Assembly (NCBI RefSeq): GCF_023544445.1 | Contig: NZ_JALPVJ010000028.1 | Span: 53,235-117,234 of the forward strand | DNA from: Actinoplanes sp. M2I2 | Lineage (GTDB): Bacteria > Actinomycetota > Actinomycetes > Mycobacteriales > Micromonosporaceae | Direction: 5' to 3' | Length of the DNA stretch: 64,000 bases | Program-made: the position numbers and the translations under genes | The notes under the pieces: generated by a model | Told to the model about the DNA's origin: nothing | The model's input: only the letters and a program-made list of their open reading frames with translations | Database searches by the model: none | In this document: one piece after another, positions 24,301 through 32,490 of the stretch | How positions within the stretch are numbered: position 1 is the stretch's first letter | Layout: each line of letters opens with the position of its first letter

Positions 24301-25811
24301 CGGCCGATTCCCGTACGCCGGTGCTGGTCGGCGTCGGGCAGGTGTCCGAGCGGCTCGGCTCGCCGGGCTACCGGGCGCGGTCGCCGGTCGACCTGGCCGC
24401 CGACGCCGCCCGGGAGGCGCTGGCCGACGCGGGCGTGCCGGCGACGGCGATCGACACCGTGGCCGGGGTGCCGCAGTTCGAGATCTCGCTGCCCTGGGTG
24501 AAGCCGCTGCTGGGCTGCTCGGACAACTTCCCGCGGTCGGTGGCCGGGCGGCTGGGGGCGTCGCCGCGGCGCGCCGTTCTGGAGGTCGGGGGCGGTCAGG
24601 CGCCGCAACACCTCGTGAACGAGTTCGCGGCGTCGATCGCGGCCGGGCACGGCGACGTCGTGCTGCTGGCCGGGTCCGAGGCGATCTCGACGATCATGTC
24701 GCTGGCCACGGCCGAACCCCGGCCCGACTTCGGCGACAGCCCCGGCGGGTCCCTCGAGGCGCGGGGTCACGGGCTCGACGGCATCGTGTCGGCGCACCAC
24801 GTCGCGCACGGGCTGTCGGACACACCGTCCCAGTACGCGCTCATCGACAACGCTCGGCGGGCCCGGCTGAAGATGTCACGGGCCGAGTACGCGGCGGCCA
24901 TCGGAGAGCTGTTCGAGCCGTTCACGGCGGTCGCCGCGGCCGACCCGCACGCCGCCGCGCCGGTGTTCCGCGACGCCGCGGCACTGGTCACGCCGAGCCC
25001 GGCCAACCGGCCGATCGCCGACCCCTACACGCGATACGTGGTGGCCCGCGAGAAGGTCAACCAGGGTGCGGCCGTGCTGCTGATGTCGGCCGGGGCGGCG
25101 CGGCGTCACGGCGTACCGGAGGATCGGTGGGTCTATCTGGCCGGGCACGCCGACCTGCGCGAGCGCATTCTGCTGGAACGGCCCGACTACGGCGCCTCGC
25201 CGGCGGCGGTGGGGGCGGCGCGGCACGCGCTCGAGCTCGCCGGCATCGAAGCCTCCGCACTGAGCACCCTGGACCTCTACAGCTGTTACGCGGCGCCGGT
25301 CTTCATCGTCGCCTCCGCGCTCGGCGTCGCCCCCGACGACCCGCGCGGGCTGACGGTCACCGGCGGGCTGCCGTTCTTCGGCGGGCCGGGCAACAACTAC
25401 TCGATGCACGCCATCGCCACGACCGTCGCCCGGCTGCGCTCGGCCCCCGGGACGTACGGGTTCGTGGGCGCCAACGGCGGCATCATGAGCAAGCACTCCA
25501 CGGGCGTCTACACCACCGTTCCGTACGCCTTCAAGGCCTCGGAGAGCGCGCGGATCCAAGCCGGCCTGGACGCCGCGCCCGCCCCGGCCGAGGCGATCAC
25601 CGCCGACGGGCCGGCCGTCATCGAGACGTACACGGTGAAGCACCGGCGCGACGGCTCGCGCGAGGGCATCGTGCTCGGGCGCCTCGAGGAGGACGGCCGC
25701 CGTTTCGTGGCCCGCGCCGGCGCCGTGCTCGACCTGCTCACCGACGGCGAGCCCATCGGCGGACGGGTGACCGTGTCAGCCACCGACAGCGGAAACGTGA
25801 TCAGCGGATAG
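24297..25811 (+). CDS. Thiolase-fold (acetyl-CoA acetyltransferase-like) protein lacking the usual active-site cysteine
   Basis: A 504-residue thiolase-fold protein of the SCP-x-like group. Start VTADSRTPVLVGVGQVSERLG; GHGDVVLLAGSEAI, YSCYAAPVF and TGGLPFFGGPGNNYSMHAIA can be aligned by eye to thiolase landmarks. The nucleophilic cysteine region (usually GxCxSG) reads VLEVGGGQAPQHLV, with no cysteine, and the C-terminal C-G-G-G block reads GANGGIMSKHSTG. So a classic thiolysis reaction is doubtful; it may be a binding or structural partner. Translation is coupled to the nitronate monooxygenase by a 4-base overlap. Confidence 0.8.
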   Translation: MTADSRTPVLVGVGQVSERLGSPGYRARSPVDLAADAAREALADAGVPATAIDTVAGVPQFEISLPWVKPLLGCSDNFPRSVAGRLGASPRRAVLEVGGGQAPQHLVNEFAASIAAGHGDVVLLAGSEAISTIMSLATAEPRPDFGDSPGGSLEARGHGLDGIVSAHHVAHGLSDTPSQYALIDNARRARLKMSRAEYAAAIGELFEPFTAVAAADPHAAAPVFRDAAALVTPSPANRPIADPYTRYVVAREKVNQGAAVLLMSAGAARRHGVPEDRWVYLAGHADLRERILLERPDYGASPAAVGAARHALELAGIEASALSTLDLYSCYAAPVFIVASALGVAPDDPRGLTVTGGLPFFGGPGNNYSMHAIATTVARLRSAPGTYGFVGANGGIMSKHSTGVYTTVPYAFKASESARIQAGLDAAPAPAEAITADGPAVIETYTVKHRRDGSREGIVLGRLEEDGRRFVARAGAVLDLLTDGEPIGGRVTVSATDSGNVISG

Positions 25812-25843
25812 CTACCGGACGGGGCGCGAGGGGTGGGCCGGGT

Positions 25844-26578
25844 TCAGATGAGGCCGGCCAGGCGCGCAATCAGCCGGGCCTGAGCGGCGCCGGCGTCCGG
25901 GAACCATGTGCAGGCCACGTCGAGGGCGGCGACCCGGCCCGTGGCGACCAGCCGCTCGCACGCGGCCAGCACCTCGTCGGCCGACGGGCCGTGCGGCACC
26001 GGGAAACGCAGCCCGGGCAGATCGGCCGCGTCGATGACGTCGACGTCGACGTGCAGGACGAACGGGCCCGGCGGAACCGTCTCGGCGGACAGCTCGGGCA
26101 CGGTCAGGCGGCGGATGGCCGAAGTGGACAGGTAGTCGGCCTCGGCCGGGTCGAGGTCTCGGGCGTCGGCCAGCACGGCCCGCTCCGGGGCCACCGGGCG
26201 CAACCCGATCCGGTCGGCGTACCGGTCGGGGTGGGCGCCGGTCAGCAGCCGCAACGAGAGGCCGCCGAGGTAGCCGGACGTGGTCGTCTCCAGGGTGTGC
26301 ACGTCGCCGTGGGCGTCGAGCCAGACGACCGCGGGGTCGACGCCCGTGCGCTGGAGCCCGGCGACTGTCCCGCCCGCGATCAGGCAGTCGCCCGAGAAGA
26401 CAAGCGGTGTGCCGGGGGCCGCGGCCACCGCGTCGGCCGTTGCGGCACACACGCGGGCCAGGCGGTCCCAGGCGTCACCGTCCAGCGGTCGGGGCTGGAC
26501 GGTGACGTCGGCGCGCACGGGAACGTCGCCGTCGGGGAGTCGCTCGTTGGCGTGGAAGGGCACCAGGATCGTCGTCAC
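25844..26578 (-). CDS. Arginase/agmatinase-family protein with an altered first metal motif
   Basis: A 244-residue ureohydrolase-fold protein. Two manganese motifs are recognisable: WLDAHGDVHT near 96-105 (D-A-H-x-D) and HVDVDVID near 180-187 (D-x-D-x-x-D). The first motif, usually GGDHS, here reads FSGDCLIAGG, so the ligand histidine is replaced by cysteine. Catalysis on arginine or agmatine is therefore uncertain. Length is shorter than typical arginases (about 300). ATG at 26578; convergent with the thiolase-like gene. Confidence 0.8.
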   Translation of the reverse strand: MTTILVPFHANERLPDGDVPVRADVTVQPRPLDGDAWDRLARVCAATADAVAAAPGTPLVFSGDCLIAGGTVAGLQRTGVDPAVVWLDAHGDVHTLETTTSGYLGGLSLRLLTGAHPDRYADRIGLRPVAPERAVLADARDLDPAEADYLSTSAIRRLTVPELSAETVPPGPFVLHVDVDVIDAADLPGLRFPVPHGPSADEVLAACERLVATGRVAALDVACTWFPDAGAAQARLIARLAGLI

Positions 26579-26613
26579 GCCTCACGGTAACGCGGGGCGG
26601 TGGCGCGGACGGG

Positions 26614-27252
26614 TCAGCTGACGCCGGGGTCGCGGGGGACCAGGCCCGTGCGGACGGCGTACAGGGCGGCCTGCGTACGGTCGGCCAGCCCCAGCTTGAG
26701 CAGGATGCTCGACACGTGGGTCTTGACCGTCTTCTCGGCCACCACCAGGGCGCGGGCGATCTCGCGGTTGGAGCGGCCGTCGGCGATCAGGGCCAGCACG
26801 TCACGCTCGCGGGCGGTCAGCGCCGGGGTGCCGGCGGGCCCGCCCAGCAGTGTCGCCGCCACATCCGGCTCGAGCAGCAGGTGGCCGGCGTGCACCGAGC
26901 GCACGGCGGCGACCAGGGCCTGCGGGTCGACGTCCTTGGAGAGGTAGCCGCGGGCGCCGGCTCGGACGGCGGGCAGCAGGCGGGCGCGGTCGGTGAAGCT
27001 GGTGACGACCAGGACCCTTGCCGCCAGGGCCCGGCGGGCCAGCTCGCGCAGCACGGCCACGCCGTCCATGCCGGGCAGCACCATGTCGAGCAGCACCACG
27101 TCGGGCGCGGTCCGCTCGACCAGCTCGATCGCCGTGGGGCCGTCGGCGGCCTCGCCGGCCACCTCGAGGTCGCCGGCCAGCTCCAGAAAGGTGCGCAACC
27201 CCCGGCGTACGGCGGGATGGTCGTCGACGATGAGCACCCGGATCTCAGCCAC
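26614..27252 (-). CDS. NarL-family response regulator (partner of GAF kinase)
   Basis: A 212-residue response regulator: receiver domain with D10-D11 and phosphoacceptor D56 (VVLLDMVLPGMDG), K105-type lysine in GYLSKDVD, and a C-terminal LuxR HTH (LTARERDVLALIADGRSNREIA, VAEKTVKTHVSSILLKL) at about 145-200. It overlaps the upstream kinase by 8 bases. It probably binds its own promoter region and the divergent SDR operon, where DevR-like boxes occur. Confidence 0.92.
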   Translation of the reverse strand: MAEIRVLIVDDHPAVRRGLRTFLELAGDLEVAGEAADGPTAIELVERTAPDVVLLDMVLPGMDGVAVLRELARRALAARVLVVTSFTDRARLLPAVRAGARGYLSKDVDPQALVAAVRSVHAGHLLLEPDVAATLLGGPAGTPALTARERDVLALIADGRSNREIARALVVAEKTVKTHVSSILLKLGLADRTQAALYAVRTGLVPRDPGVS

Positions 27253-28384
27253 CGGGCACCTCGAGACACACCACCGTGCCGCCGCCCGGCGACGACGTGA
27301 ACGTGGCCCGGCCCCGCACCGAGCAGGCCCGGTCGCGCATCGACCGCAAGCCCAGGCTGCGCCCGGCCTGCAGGGTGGCGGCGACGTCGAACCCGGCGCC
27401 GTCGTCGGACACCTCCAGGCGTACGCCGGCCGAACCGAGACGGGTCAGCCGGACCTGGATCTCACGGGCGGCGGCGTGGCGGACGGCGTTGTGCAGGGAC
27501 TCCTGGGCGACCCGCAACACGACGGCCTGCTGACCGGCCGGCAGCACCGGCGGGTCGTCCTCGGTGTACGACAGCCGGGGTCCGCCGGCGCCCGAGGCCC
27601 GATCGAGAATCCGCACCTGCTTGCGCAGCACGTCGGGCAGGCCGTCCTCGTCGAGCCGGGCCGGCCGCAGCTCGAGCACGGCCGCGTGCAGCTCCTCGGT
27701 GGCCTCGCGGGCCAGCGTCATGACCTCGGCCAGCCGGGCCCGGGCGGCGGCCGGATCGCGGTCGATCAGCAGGTCGGCCGCCTCCGCGGTCAGCCGCAGC
27801 CCGAACAGCCGCTGCGCCACCGCGTCGTGCAGGTCGTGGGCGATCCGGGCGCGTTCCTCGGCGATCGTGAGCTCGCGGCTGCGGGCGTAGAGCCGGGCGT
27901 GGGTCAGCGCGATCGCCGCGTGCGCGGCCAGGACCCGGACGAGTTCCTCGTCGTGCCCGGTGAAGCCGCCCGGCTTGTTGGCCAGGTAGAGCGCGCCCAG
28001 GATCTCGTCCCCGCTGACGACCGGCACGCCCAGGAACGCCCGGAGAACGGGGTGGGCGGCCGGCCACCAGCCGAAGCGCGGGTCGGCCCGGATGTCGTCG
28101 AGGCGCTGGGTGGCCGGCTCGCGCAGCATCACGGCGAGGAAACCGTGCTGGCGGGGGAGCGGGCCGATCGCCTCCCGCTGGGCGGCCGAGACCCCGCTCA
28201 CCAGGAACTGCGCGAAGGAGCCGCTGTCGTCGGGCACGCCCAGCGCCGCGTACTCGGCCGAGGCCAGTTCGCGGGCGGTATCGACGATCGTCTGCAGCAC
28301 CTCGGGCACCGTGAGCTGGTCGCTGACCGCCAGCACCGCCGCGGACAGGCGGCGCGCCGTGCTCAGGTCGTCGGCGGCGGTCAC
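27245..28384 (-). CDS. GAF-domain sensor histidine kinase (DevS-like, soluble)
   Basis: A 379-residue cytoplasmic kinase without membrane segments. A single GAF domain spans about 20-165 (LGVPVVSGDEILGALYLANK), then a HisKA_3 domain with H186 in ARIAHDLHDAVAQRLFG, and a HATPase (NAVRHAAAREIQV, DDGAGFD, GGGTVVCLEV). DevS/DosS homologues use GAF to sense redox or gas; whether this one binds heme is unknown. It is the first gene of the pair, with a promoter between it and the divergent SDR gene. ATG/GTG-type start at 28384. Confidence 0.9.
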   Translation of the reverse strand: MTAADDLSTARRLSAAVLAVSDQLTVPEVLQTIVDTARELASAEYAALGVPDDSGSFAQFLVSGVSAAQREAIGPLPRQHGFLAVMLREPATQRLDDIRADPRFGWWPAAHPVLRAFLGVPVVSGDEILGALYLANKPGGFTGHDEELVRVLAAHAAIALTHARLYARSRELTIAEERARIAHDLHDAVAQRLFGLRLTAEAADLLIDRDPAAARARLAEVMTLAREATEELHAAVLELRPARLDEDGLPDVLRKQVRILDRASGAGGPRLSYTEDDPPVLPAGQQAVVLRVAQESLHNAVRHAAAREIQVRLTRLGSAGVRLEVSDDGAGFDVAATLQAGRSLGLRSMRDRACSVRGRATFTSSPGGGTVVCLEVPGG

Positions 28385-28420
28385 CGGCTCACGATAACCG
28401 CGCCCGGGGGTCCGCGCCCT

Positions 28421-28447
28421 GGGCCGATGGTCCTAGGACCAAGGTCC
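28421..28447. promoter_or_regulatory. Overlapping DevR-like inverted repeats
   Basis: GGGCC-GAT-GGTCC (28421-28433) and GGACC-AA-GGTCC (28436-28447) share a perfect 14-base palindrome TGGTCCTAGGACCA at 28428-28441. They lie between a GAF-kinase/NarL operon and a divergent SDR/QueA-like operon. DosR/DevR-type regulators bind GGGNC-rich palindromes, so the NarL regulator encoded next door is a natural candidate. The binding is inferred. Confidence 0.5.
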
Positions 28448-28506
28448 GGCGGGAAAGGCGACCACCGCCCGAGGCCGCGGGCCGCCGCGACGAGCAGGGT
28501 CGGGGC

Positions 28507-29187
28507 ATGACGAACACAGCTGTGATCACCGGCGCCTCGCAGGGGCTGGGCGCCGCCCTGGCCCGCGCGCTGGCCCGCACCGGATGGACGCTGGTCCTCG
28601 ATGCCCGTACGGGAAAGGACCTGGAGGTGGTGGCCGAAGAGATCGGCCGGCTCACCACCGTGGTGGCGATCGCCGGCGACGTGGTGGACGACGACCACCG
28701 CGCCGAGCTGGCCGAGGCGGCGTCCACGCTGGGCGGGGCCGACCTGCTGGTCAACAACGCGTCGACGCTGGGCGGTAGCCCGCCACCGGCGCTGGCCGGC
28801 TTCCCGTTGCCCGCGCTGCTCGAGACGTTCGAGGTCAACGTGCTCGCCCCGATCGCGCTGATCCAGCTCGTGCTGCCGCAGTTGCGCCGGTCAGCGGCGG
28901 GGGCGGTGCTCAACCTCAGCTCCGACGCGGCCGTCGAAGCGTACGAGGGCTGGGGTGGATACGGCGCTGCGAAGGCCGCGCTCGATCACGCCGGCGCGGT
29001 GCTGGCCAAGGAGGAGCCGGACGTGCGGGTGTGGTCGGTGGATCCGGGTGACCTGCGCACCCGGCTGCAGCAGCAGGCGTTCCCGGGGGAGGACATCTCG
29101 GACCGGCCGCTGCCGTCGGCCGTCGTGCCGTACTTCGAGAAGCTGCTCGAGGAACGGCCGGCCTCGGGAAGGTACGTCGCCCGATGA
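28507..29187 (+). CDS. Short-chain dehydrogenase/reductase
   Basis: A 226-residue classical-type SDR: cofactor motif TGASQGLGAAL near 9-19, NNAS near 82, catalytic serine in NLSSDAAVEAYEGWGGYGAAKAA with Y-x-x-x-K (YGAAK) near 159, and an unusual VWSVDPGDLRT after it. NAD(P)-dependent, cytoplasmic, substrate unknown. Its stop overlaps the QueA-like start (ATGA), so both products are likely used together. It is divergent from the GAF kinase. Confidence 0.88.
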   Translation: MTNTAVITGASQGLGAALARALARTGWTLVLDARTGKDLEVVAEEIGRLTTVVAIAGDVVDDDHRAELAEAASTLGGADLLVNNASTLGGSPPPALAGFPLPALLETFEVNVLAPIALIQLVLPQLRRSAAGAVLNLSSDAAVEAYEGWGGYGAAKAALDHAGAVLAKEEPDVRVWSVDPGDLRTRLQQQAFPGEDISDRPLPSAVVPYFEKLLEERPASGRYVAR

Positions 29188-30146
29188 CCGTCGTGGACTT
29201 CGAGCTGCCCGAGGGGCTGCAGGCCCGCGAACCCGTCGAGGCGCGGGGCCTGAGCCGCGACGGCGTCCGGCTGATGGTGAGCCGGGGGATCGCGGTGAGT
29301 CACCACCGGTTCACCGAGCTGCCACGCCTGCTCGACCCGGGCGACCTGCTCGTGGTCAACAACTCGGCGACGCTGCCGTCCGCGCTGGACGCCTCGGGGG
29401 TACGGGTGCACGTCTCGACCGAACAGGCCGACGGGACCTGGCTGGTCGAGGTGCGCGACGCACCGGCGCGGGCCGGGCTGCGGCTGGAGGTGCCCGGTGG
29501 CGCGCTGACGCTGGTGCGGCCGTACACCGCGCGGCTGTGGGTGGCGACGGCCGACGTGGGCGCGGGCCGGGCCGACTACCTGAGGCGGCACGGGTGGCCG
29601 ATCCGCTACAGCTACACCGACCAGGACTGGCCGCTGCACGTCTATCAGAACGCCTACGCCACCGAGCCGGGCAGCGCCGAGATGCCCAGCGCGGGCCGGC
29701 CGCTGACCGGGCGGGTGCTGGCCGAGCTGGCCGGGCGGGGGGTGCTGGTCGCGCCGGTCACCCTGCACACCGGGGTGGCGTCGGCCGAGGTGGAGGAGCC
29801 GCCCTATCCGGAGTGGTTCCGGGTGCCGGCGTCGACGGCGCGGCTGATCGAGCACGTGCGGGGCGAGGGGAGGCGGGTGGTCGCGGTGGGGACGACAGTG
29901 GTGCGGGCGCTGGAGTCGGCGCTCACCGGGGCCGGCTCGGGGTGGACTTCGCTGGTCATCGAGCCGGATCACGTCGTACGGGCGGTGGACGGCTTGCTGA
30001 CCGGGCTGCACGAGCCGCGGGCGTCACACCTCAAGATGCTCACTGCGGTGGCGGGGGAGGAGGCGTTGCGGGCGGCCTATGCGGAGGCGCTGCGCGAGCG
30101 GTACCGCTGGCACGAATTCGGCGACGTGCACCTGCTGCTGCCGTGA
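29184..30146 (+). CDS. QueA-like S-adenosylmethionine:tRNA ribosyltransferase-isomerase
   Basis: A 320-residue QueA-family protein. QueA adds the epoxycyclopentane part to preQ1 in tRNA using SAM. Aligned pieces: LLVVNNSATLPSAL (QueA: NNTRVIPARL), GSAEMPSAGRPLTG (SAAPTAGLHFT), VTLHTGVAS, VGTTVVRALES (near identical) and LLTGLHEPRASHLKML (LLTNFHLPKSTLLML). The core is retained but several signature residues differ and no queuosine genes (tgt, queG) are near, so the true substrate may differ. Starts inside the stop of the SDR gene; a strong terminator follows. Confidence 0.85.
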   Translation: MTVVDFELPEGLQAREPVEARGLSRDGVRLMVSRGIAVSHHRFTELPRLLDPGDLLVVNNSATLPSALDASGVRVHVSTEQADGTWLVEVRDAPARAGLRLEVPGGALTLVRPYTARLWVATADVGAGRADYLRRHGWPIRYSYTDQDWPLHVYQNAYATEPGSAEMPSAGRPLTGRVLAELAGRGVLVAPVTLHTGVASAEVEEPPYPEWFRVPASTARLIEHVRGEGRRVVAVGTTVVRALESALTGAGSGWTSLVIEPDHVVRAVDGLLTGLHEPRASHLKMLTAVAGEEALRAAYAEALRERYRWHEFGDVHLLLP

Positions 30147-30172
30147 TCGTGGGCGGAGGCAGGCAGCCGCGG

Positions 30173-30196
30173 GGGCCCCGGCGACGTCCGGGGCCC
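30173..30196 (+). terminator. 9-bp GC hairpin terminator
   Basis: GGGCCCCGG (30173-30181) and CCGGGGCCC (30188-30196) pair perfectly around CGACGT, 26 bases after the QueA-like stop. Confidence 0.8.
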
Positions 30197-30254
30197 GTAT
30201 GCGCCCGATCACAATCGCTGCGCGCGCGGCGCCGGGCCGCGATAGAAAGACGCC

Positions 30255-30968
30255 ATGACCACCCTGGACCAGGACGTGCTGGACAATCCCGCCTGGGCGG
30301 CCCTGACCCACGGGCAGCGGCCCTTCGCCGACGTACGCGGCCGGGCCGCCCGCTACCGGCCCGAGGTGTCGCCGTTCGCCGCCGTCGCCGACCAGGACGA
30401 CCCGGCGGCGTGGGCCGATCTGGCCGAGCTGGCCGGGCCCGGCGCCGAGGTGCTGATGCCCGCCGCCCCGGACGGGACGCCGCCCGGCTGGGAACGCGCC
30501 GGCGGCGGCCTCGGGGTGCAGCTCACCGGCGAGGACCTGGCGGTCGCGCCCGACCCGGAGGCGGTGGTCCTGACCGAGGCCGACGGGCCCGAGATGCTGG
30601 ACCTGGTGGCCCGCACCCGGCCCGGGCCGTTCGGGCCGCGGACCCAGGAGCTCGGCACCTATCTGGGGATCCGGCGCGGTGGCGCGCTGGTCGCGATGGC
30701 CGGGGAACGGATGCGCCCGCCGGGCTGGGCCGAGCTCAGCGCCGTCTGCACCGATCCGGCCTTCCGGGGCCAGGGTCTGGCCGCCCGGTTGGTCCGGGCG
30801 GTGGGGGCGGCCGTCCGCGACCGGGGCGACACGCCGTTCCTGCACGCGGCCGGGAGCAACACCGGGGCGATCCGGCTGTACCTGGCGATGGGCTTCCGGC
30901 ACCGCCGCGACATCAATTTCCATGCCTACCGCAGGACCGTGCCGGCTCCGAACAGCCGCGCCCACTGA
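30255..30968 (+). CDS. GNAT-family N-acetyltransferase
   Basis: A 237-residue protein with a C-terminal GNAT domain (about 100-225). The acetyl-CoA motif is seen as VCTDPAFRGQGLAARLVRAV (R-x-x-G-x-G/A type), with a following AAGSNTGAIRLYLAMGFRHRR segment typical of the last strands. The N-terminal 100 residues look like a degenerate first GNAT repeat. The acceptor is unknown. ATG at 30255; monocistronic, ended by a bidirectional hairpin. Confidence 0.88.
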   Translation: MTTLDQDVLDNPAWAALTHGQRPFADVRGRAARYRPEVSPFAAVADQDDPAAWADLAELAGPGAEVLMPAAPDGTPPGWERAGGGLGVQLTGEDLAVAPDPEAVVLTEADGPEMLDLVARTRPGPFGPRTQELGTYLGIRRGGALVAMAGERMRPPGWAELSAVCTDPAFRGQGLAARLVRAVGAAVRDRGDTPFLHAAGSNTGAIRLYLAMGFRHRRDINFHAYRRTVPAPNSRAH

Positions 30969-30986
30969 CGACGCGGGCGCGGCTGT
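30952..30986. terminator. 12-bp hairpin shared by convergent genes
   Basis: ACAGCCGCGCCC (30952-30963) and GGGCGCGGCTGT (30975-30986) pair perfectly, spanning the GNAT stop codon. It lies between the convergent GNAT gene and the minus-strand gene ending at 30999, so it can end both transcripts. Confidence 0.8.
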
Positions 30987-30998
30987 GGGAAAACTCGA

Positions 30999-31445
30999 TC
31001 AGGCGGCGTACTTCTCCACCAGCGTGCCGAGGGCCGGCAGGGCGGCCTCGATGTGCTTGGCGGCGCCCCCGCGGACGGTCTTGTAGGCCTTGACGACGAC
31101 GGCCTTCTCGGACGCGTTGGCCATGTCGTCGGTGACCAGCAGCAGGGCCGGGGTGACCTCGTCCTGGCGCTTGACCAGGTAGTCACCGAAGGTGCCGCCG
31201 CCGGCGACCTGGAAGTCGGCCCAGAACGGCTGCAGCTGCTCCAGCATCGAGGGGACCATGATGTTGAGGGTCTCGACGTAGTAGCCCGGGGCGAACGAGG
31301 TGACCGCCTTGTAGGCGAGCTTGACCGCGCCGGCCGAGATGCCCGACTTGCTGGCCAGCTCGGACTCGACAAGCGCCTGGGCGTCCTTGACCAAGGCCTC
31401 CTTGGTGGCCGGGTTGTCGGAAAGCTCAAGAAGGTTGGAAACCAT
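30999..31445 (-). CDS. DUF6918-like conserved small protein
   Basis: A 148-residue mostly helical protein starting MVSNLLELSDNPATKEALVKD and ending LPALGTLVEKYAA. It has no signal peptide or membrane segment. I associate it with the uncharacterised actinobacterial DUF6918 family, with moderate certainty. A good sigma-70-like promoter (TTGAAA-N16-TAATCT) lies about 40 bases upstream, suggesting strong constitutive expression, and an AGGAG site precedes the ATG at 31445. Confidence 0.75.
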   Translation of the reverse strand: MVSNLLELSDNPATKEALVKDAQALVESELASKSGISAGAVKLAYKAVTSFAPGYYVETLNIMVPSMLEQLQPFWADFQVAGGGTFGDYLVKRQDEVTPALLLVTDDMANASEKAVVVKAYKTVRGGAAKHIEAALPALGTLVEKYAA

Positions 31446-31482
31446 GGGTGTGCGCGCTCCTGTTCACGGGACAACGGCGAGC

Positions 31483-31510
31483 AGATTACTCAATGCAGAA
31501 ACACTTTCAA
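31483..31510 (-). promoter_or_regulatory. Sigma-70-like promoter
   Basis: On the minus strand, TTGAAA (31510-31505), a 16-base spacer and TAATCT (31488-31483), about 38 bases before the start codon of the gene at 31445. Close to the HrdB/SigA consensus. Confidence 0.6.
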
Positions 31511-31646
31511 CTCCTGCCTCATCGCTGCCGCCAGATGCCCCCCGCCCGCTATGATCTTCCGCCTGAACGGCCGCCCGGATCACCCGATCGGCCGGGGCGC
31601 GGGGGGCGCGCCGGAAGCGTGCGTCTGCTAGTGAAGCCCGTGGTCG

Positions 31647-32405
31647 TCAGACGGCCGGGCACGTGCCGGGCGGGGTGAGCGGGCCGGTGCCGAGGGCGTC
31701 GAGCACCAGGGCGGTGACGTACGGGTCGGCCGGCAGCTCGCTGTGCGAGGTGCGCGCGGCGGGGCAGAGGCTCTGCAGCGACAGGTTGACCGCCCCGTCC
31801 AGGCGGGCCGAGTCGGGCGGCTGGACGGTCTCGTCGTGCTCGGTCCAGATCGACAGCCAGGGCAGGCGCGCCGGCAGCGGGTCGTCGATGCTGTCCAGCA
31901 GGTCGCTGCCGGGCGCCAGGTCCTGACAGGCCGGCGGGCACTGGTCGCGGGCGAACCGGGCGCCCAGCCCGGCCAGCCGGGTCCCGTGCAGCGGCGAGCC
32001 CAGCGAGACCACGCGACGGGCCACCTCGGCGCCGTCGTGGCGGTCGATCCACAGCCGGGTCACGACCCCGCCCGCCGAATAGCCGACCACGTCGACCGAG
32101 GGCGTGCCGGCGCGCAGGGCGTCCCGGACGGCCGCGTCGAGGACACCGGCCTGCTCCTCGAGCTCGCCGGTGCCGTCGCCGGGCAGCGTGAGCACGGTCG
32201 CCGTGCGTCCCTCGGCCCGCAGGCGCTCGGCCAGGCGGGACAGCGCGGTGCGGTTGCCGCCGTAGCCGGGCACCAGGAGCACCGTCCCGGGGCGGGACTG
32301 GTCGGGCCGCGGGCCGTCGTCGCCGCTGTCGAGCAGCCGTACGCCGACGAGCGTCAGCAGCACGACCGCCAGGACACCGGCCGCGACCGGCAGAACAAAC
32401 CGCAC
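31647..32405 (-). CDS. Membrane-anchored or secreted lipase/esterase (alpha/beta hydrolase)
   Basis: A 252-residue alpha/beta-hydrolase with an N-terminal hydrophobic anchor (VLPVAAGVLAVVLLTLVG) and the oxyanion start PGTVLLVPGYGGN. The nucleophile serine is in VVGYSAGGVV. SLGSPLHGTRLA and WLSIWTEHDETVQP (Asp region) and a late histidine in TSHSELP complete a plausible triad; four cysteines could form disulfides. It resembles actinobacterial class-2 lipases. GTG at 32405 is chosen; the longer frame from 32510 starts with a non-signal, low-complexity stretch and would overlap the next gene. Confidence 0.82.
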   Translation of the reverse strand: MRFVLPVAAGVLAVVLLTLVGVRLLDSGDDGPRPDQSRPGTVLLVPGYGGNRTALSRLAERLRAEGRTATVLTLPGDGTGELEEQAGVLDAAVRDALRAGTPSVDVVGYSAGGVVTRLWIDRHDGAEVARRVVSLGSPLHGTRLAGLGARFARDQCPPACQDLAPGSDLLDSIDDPLPARLPWLSIWTEHDETVQPPDSARLDGAVNLSLQSLCPAARTSHSELPADPYVTALVLDALGTGPLTPPGTCPAV

Positions 32406-32490
32406 CGCCTCATCATGCGGCAGCCGGACGCCGCGGATCAGCCGAACGCGTTCCCCGGCCGGACGATCCGCCGGCGTGCGGTGACGGCGA

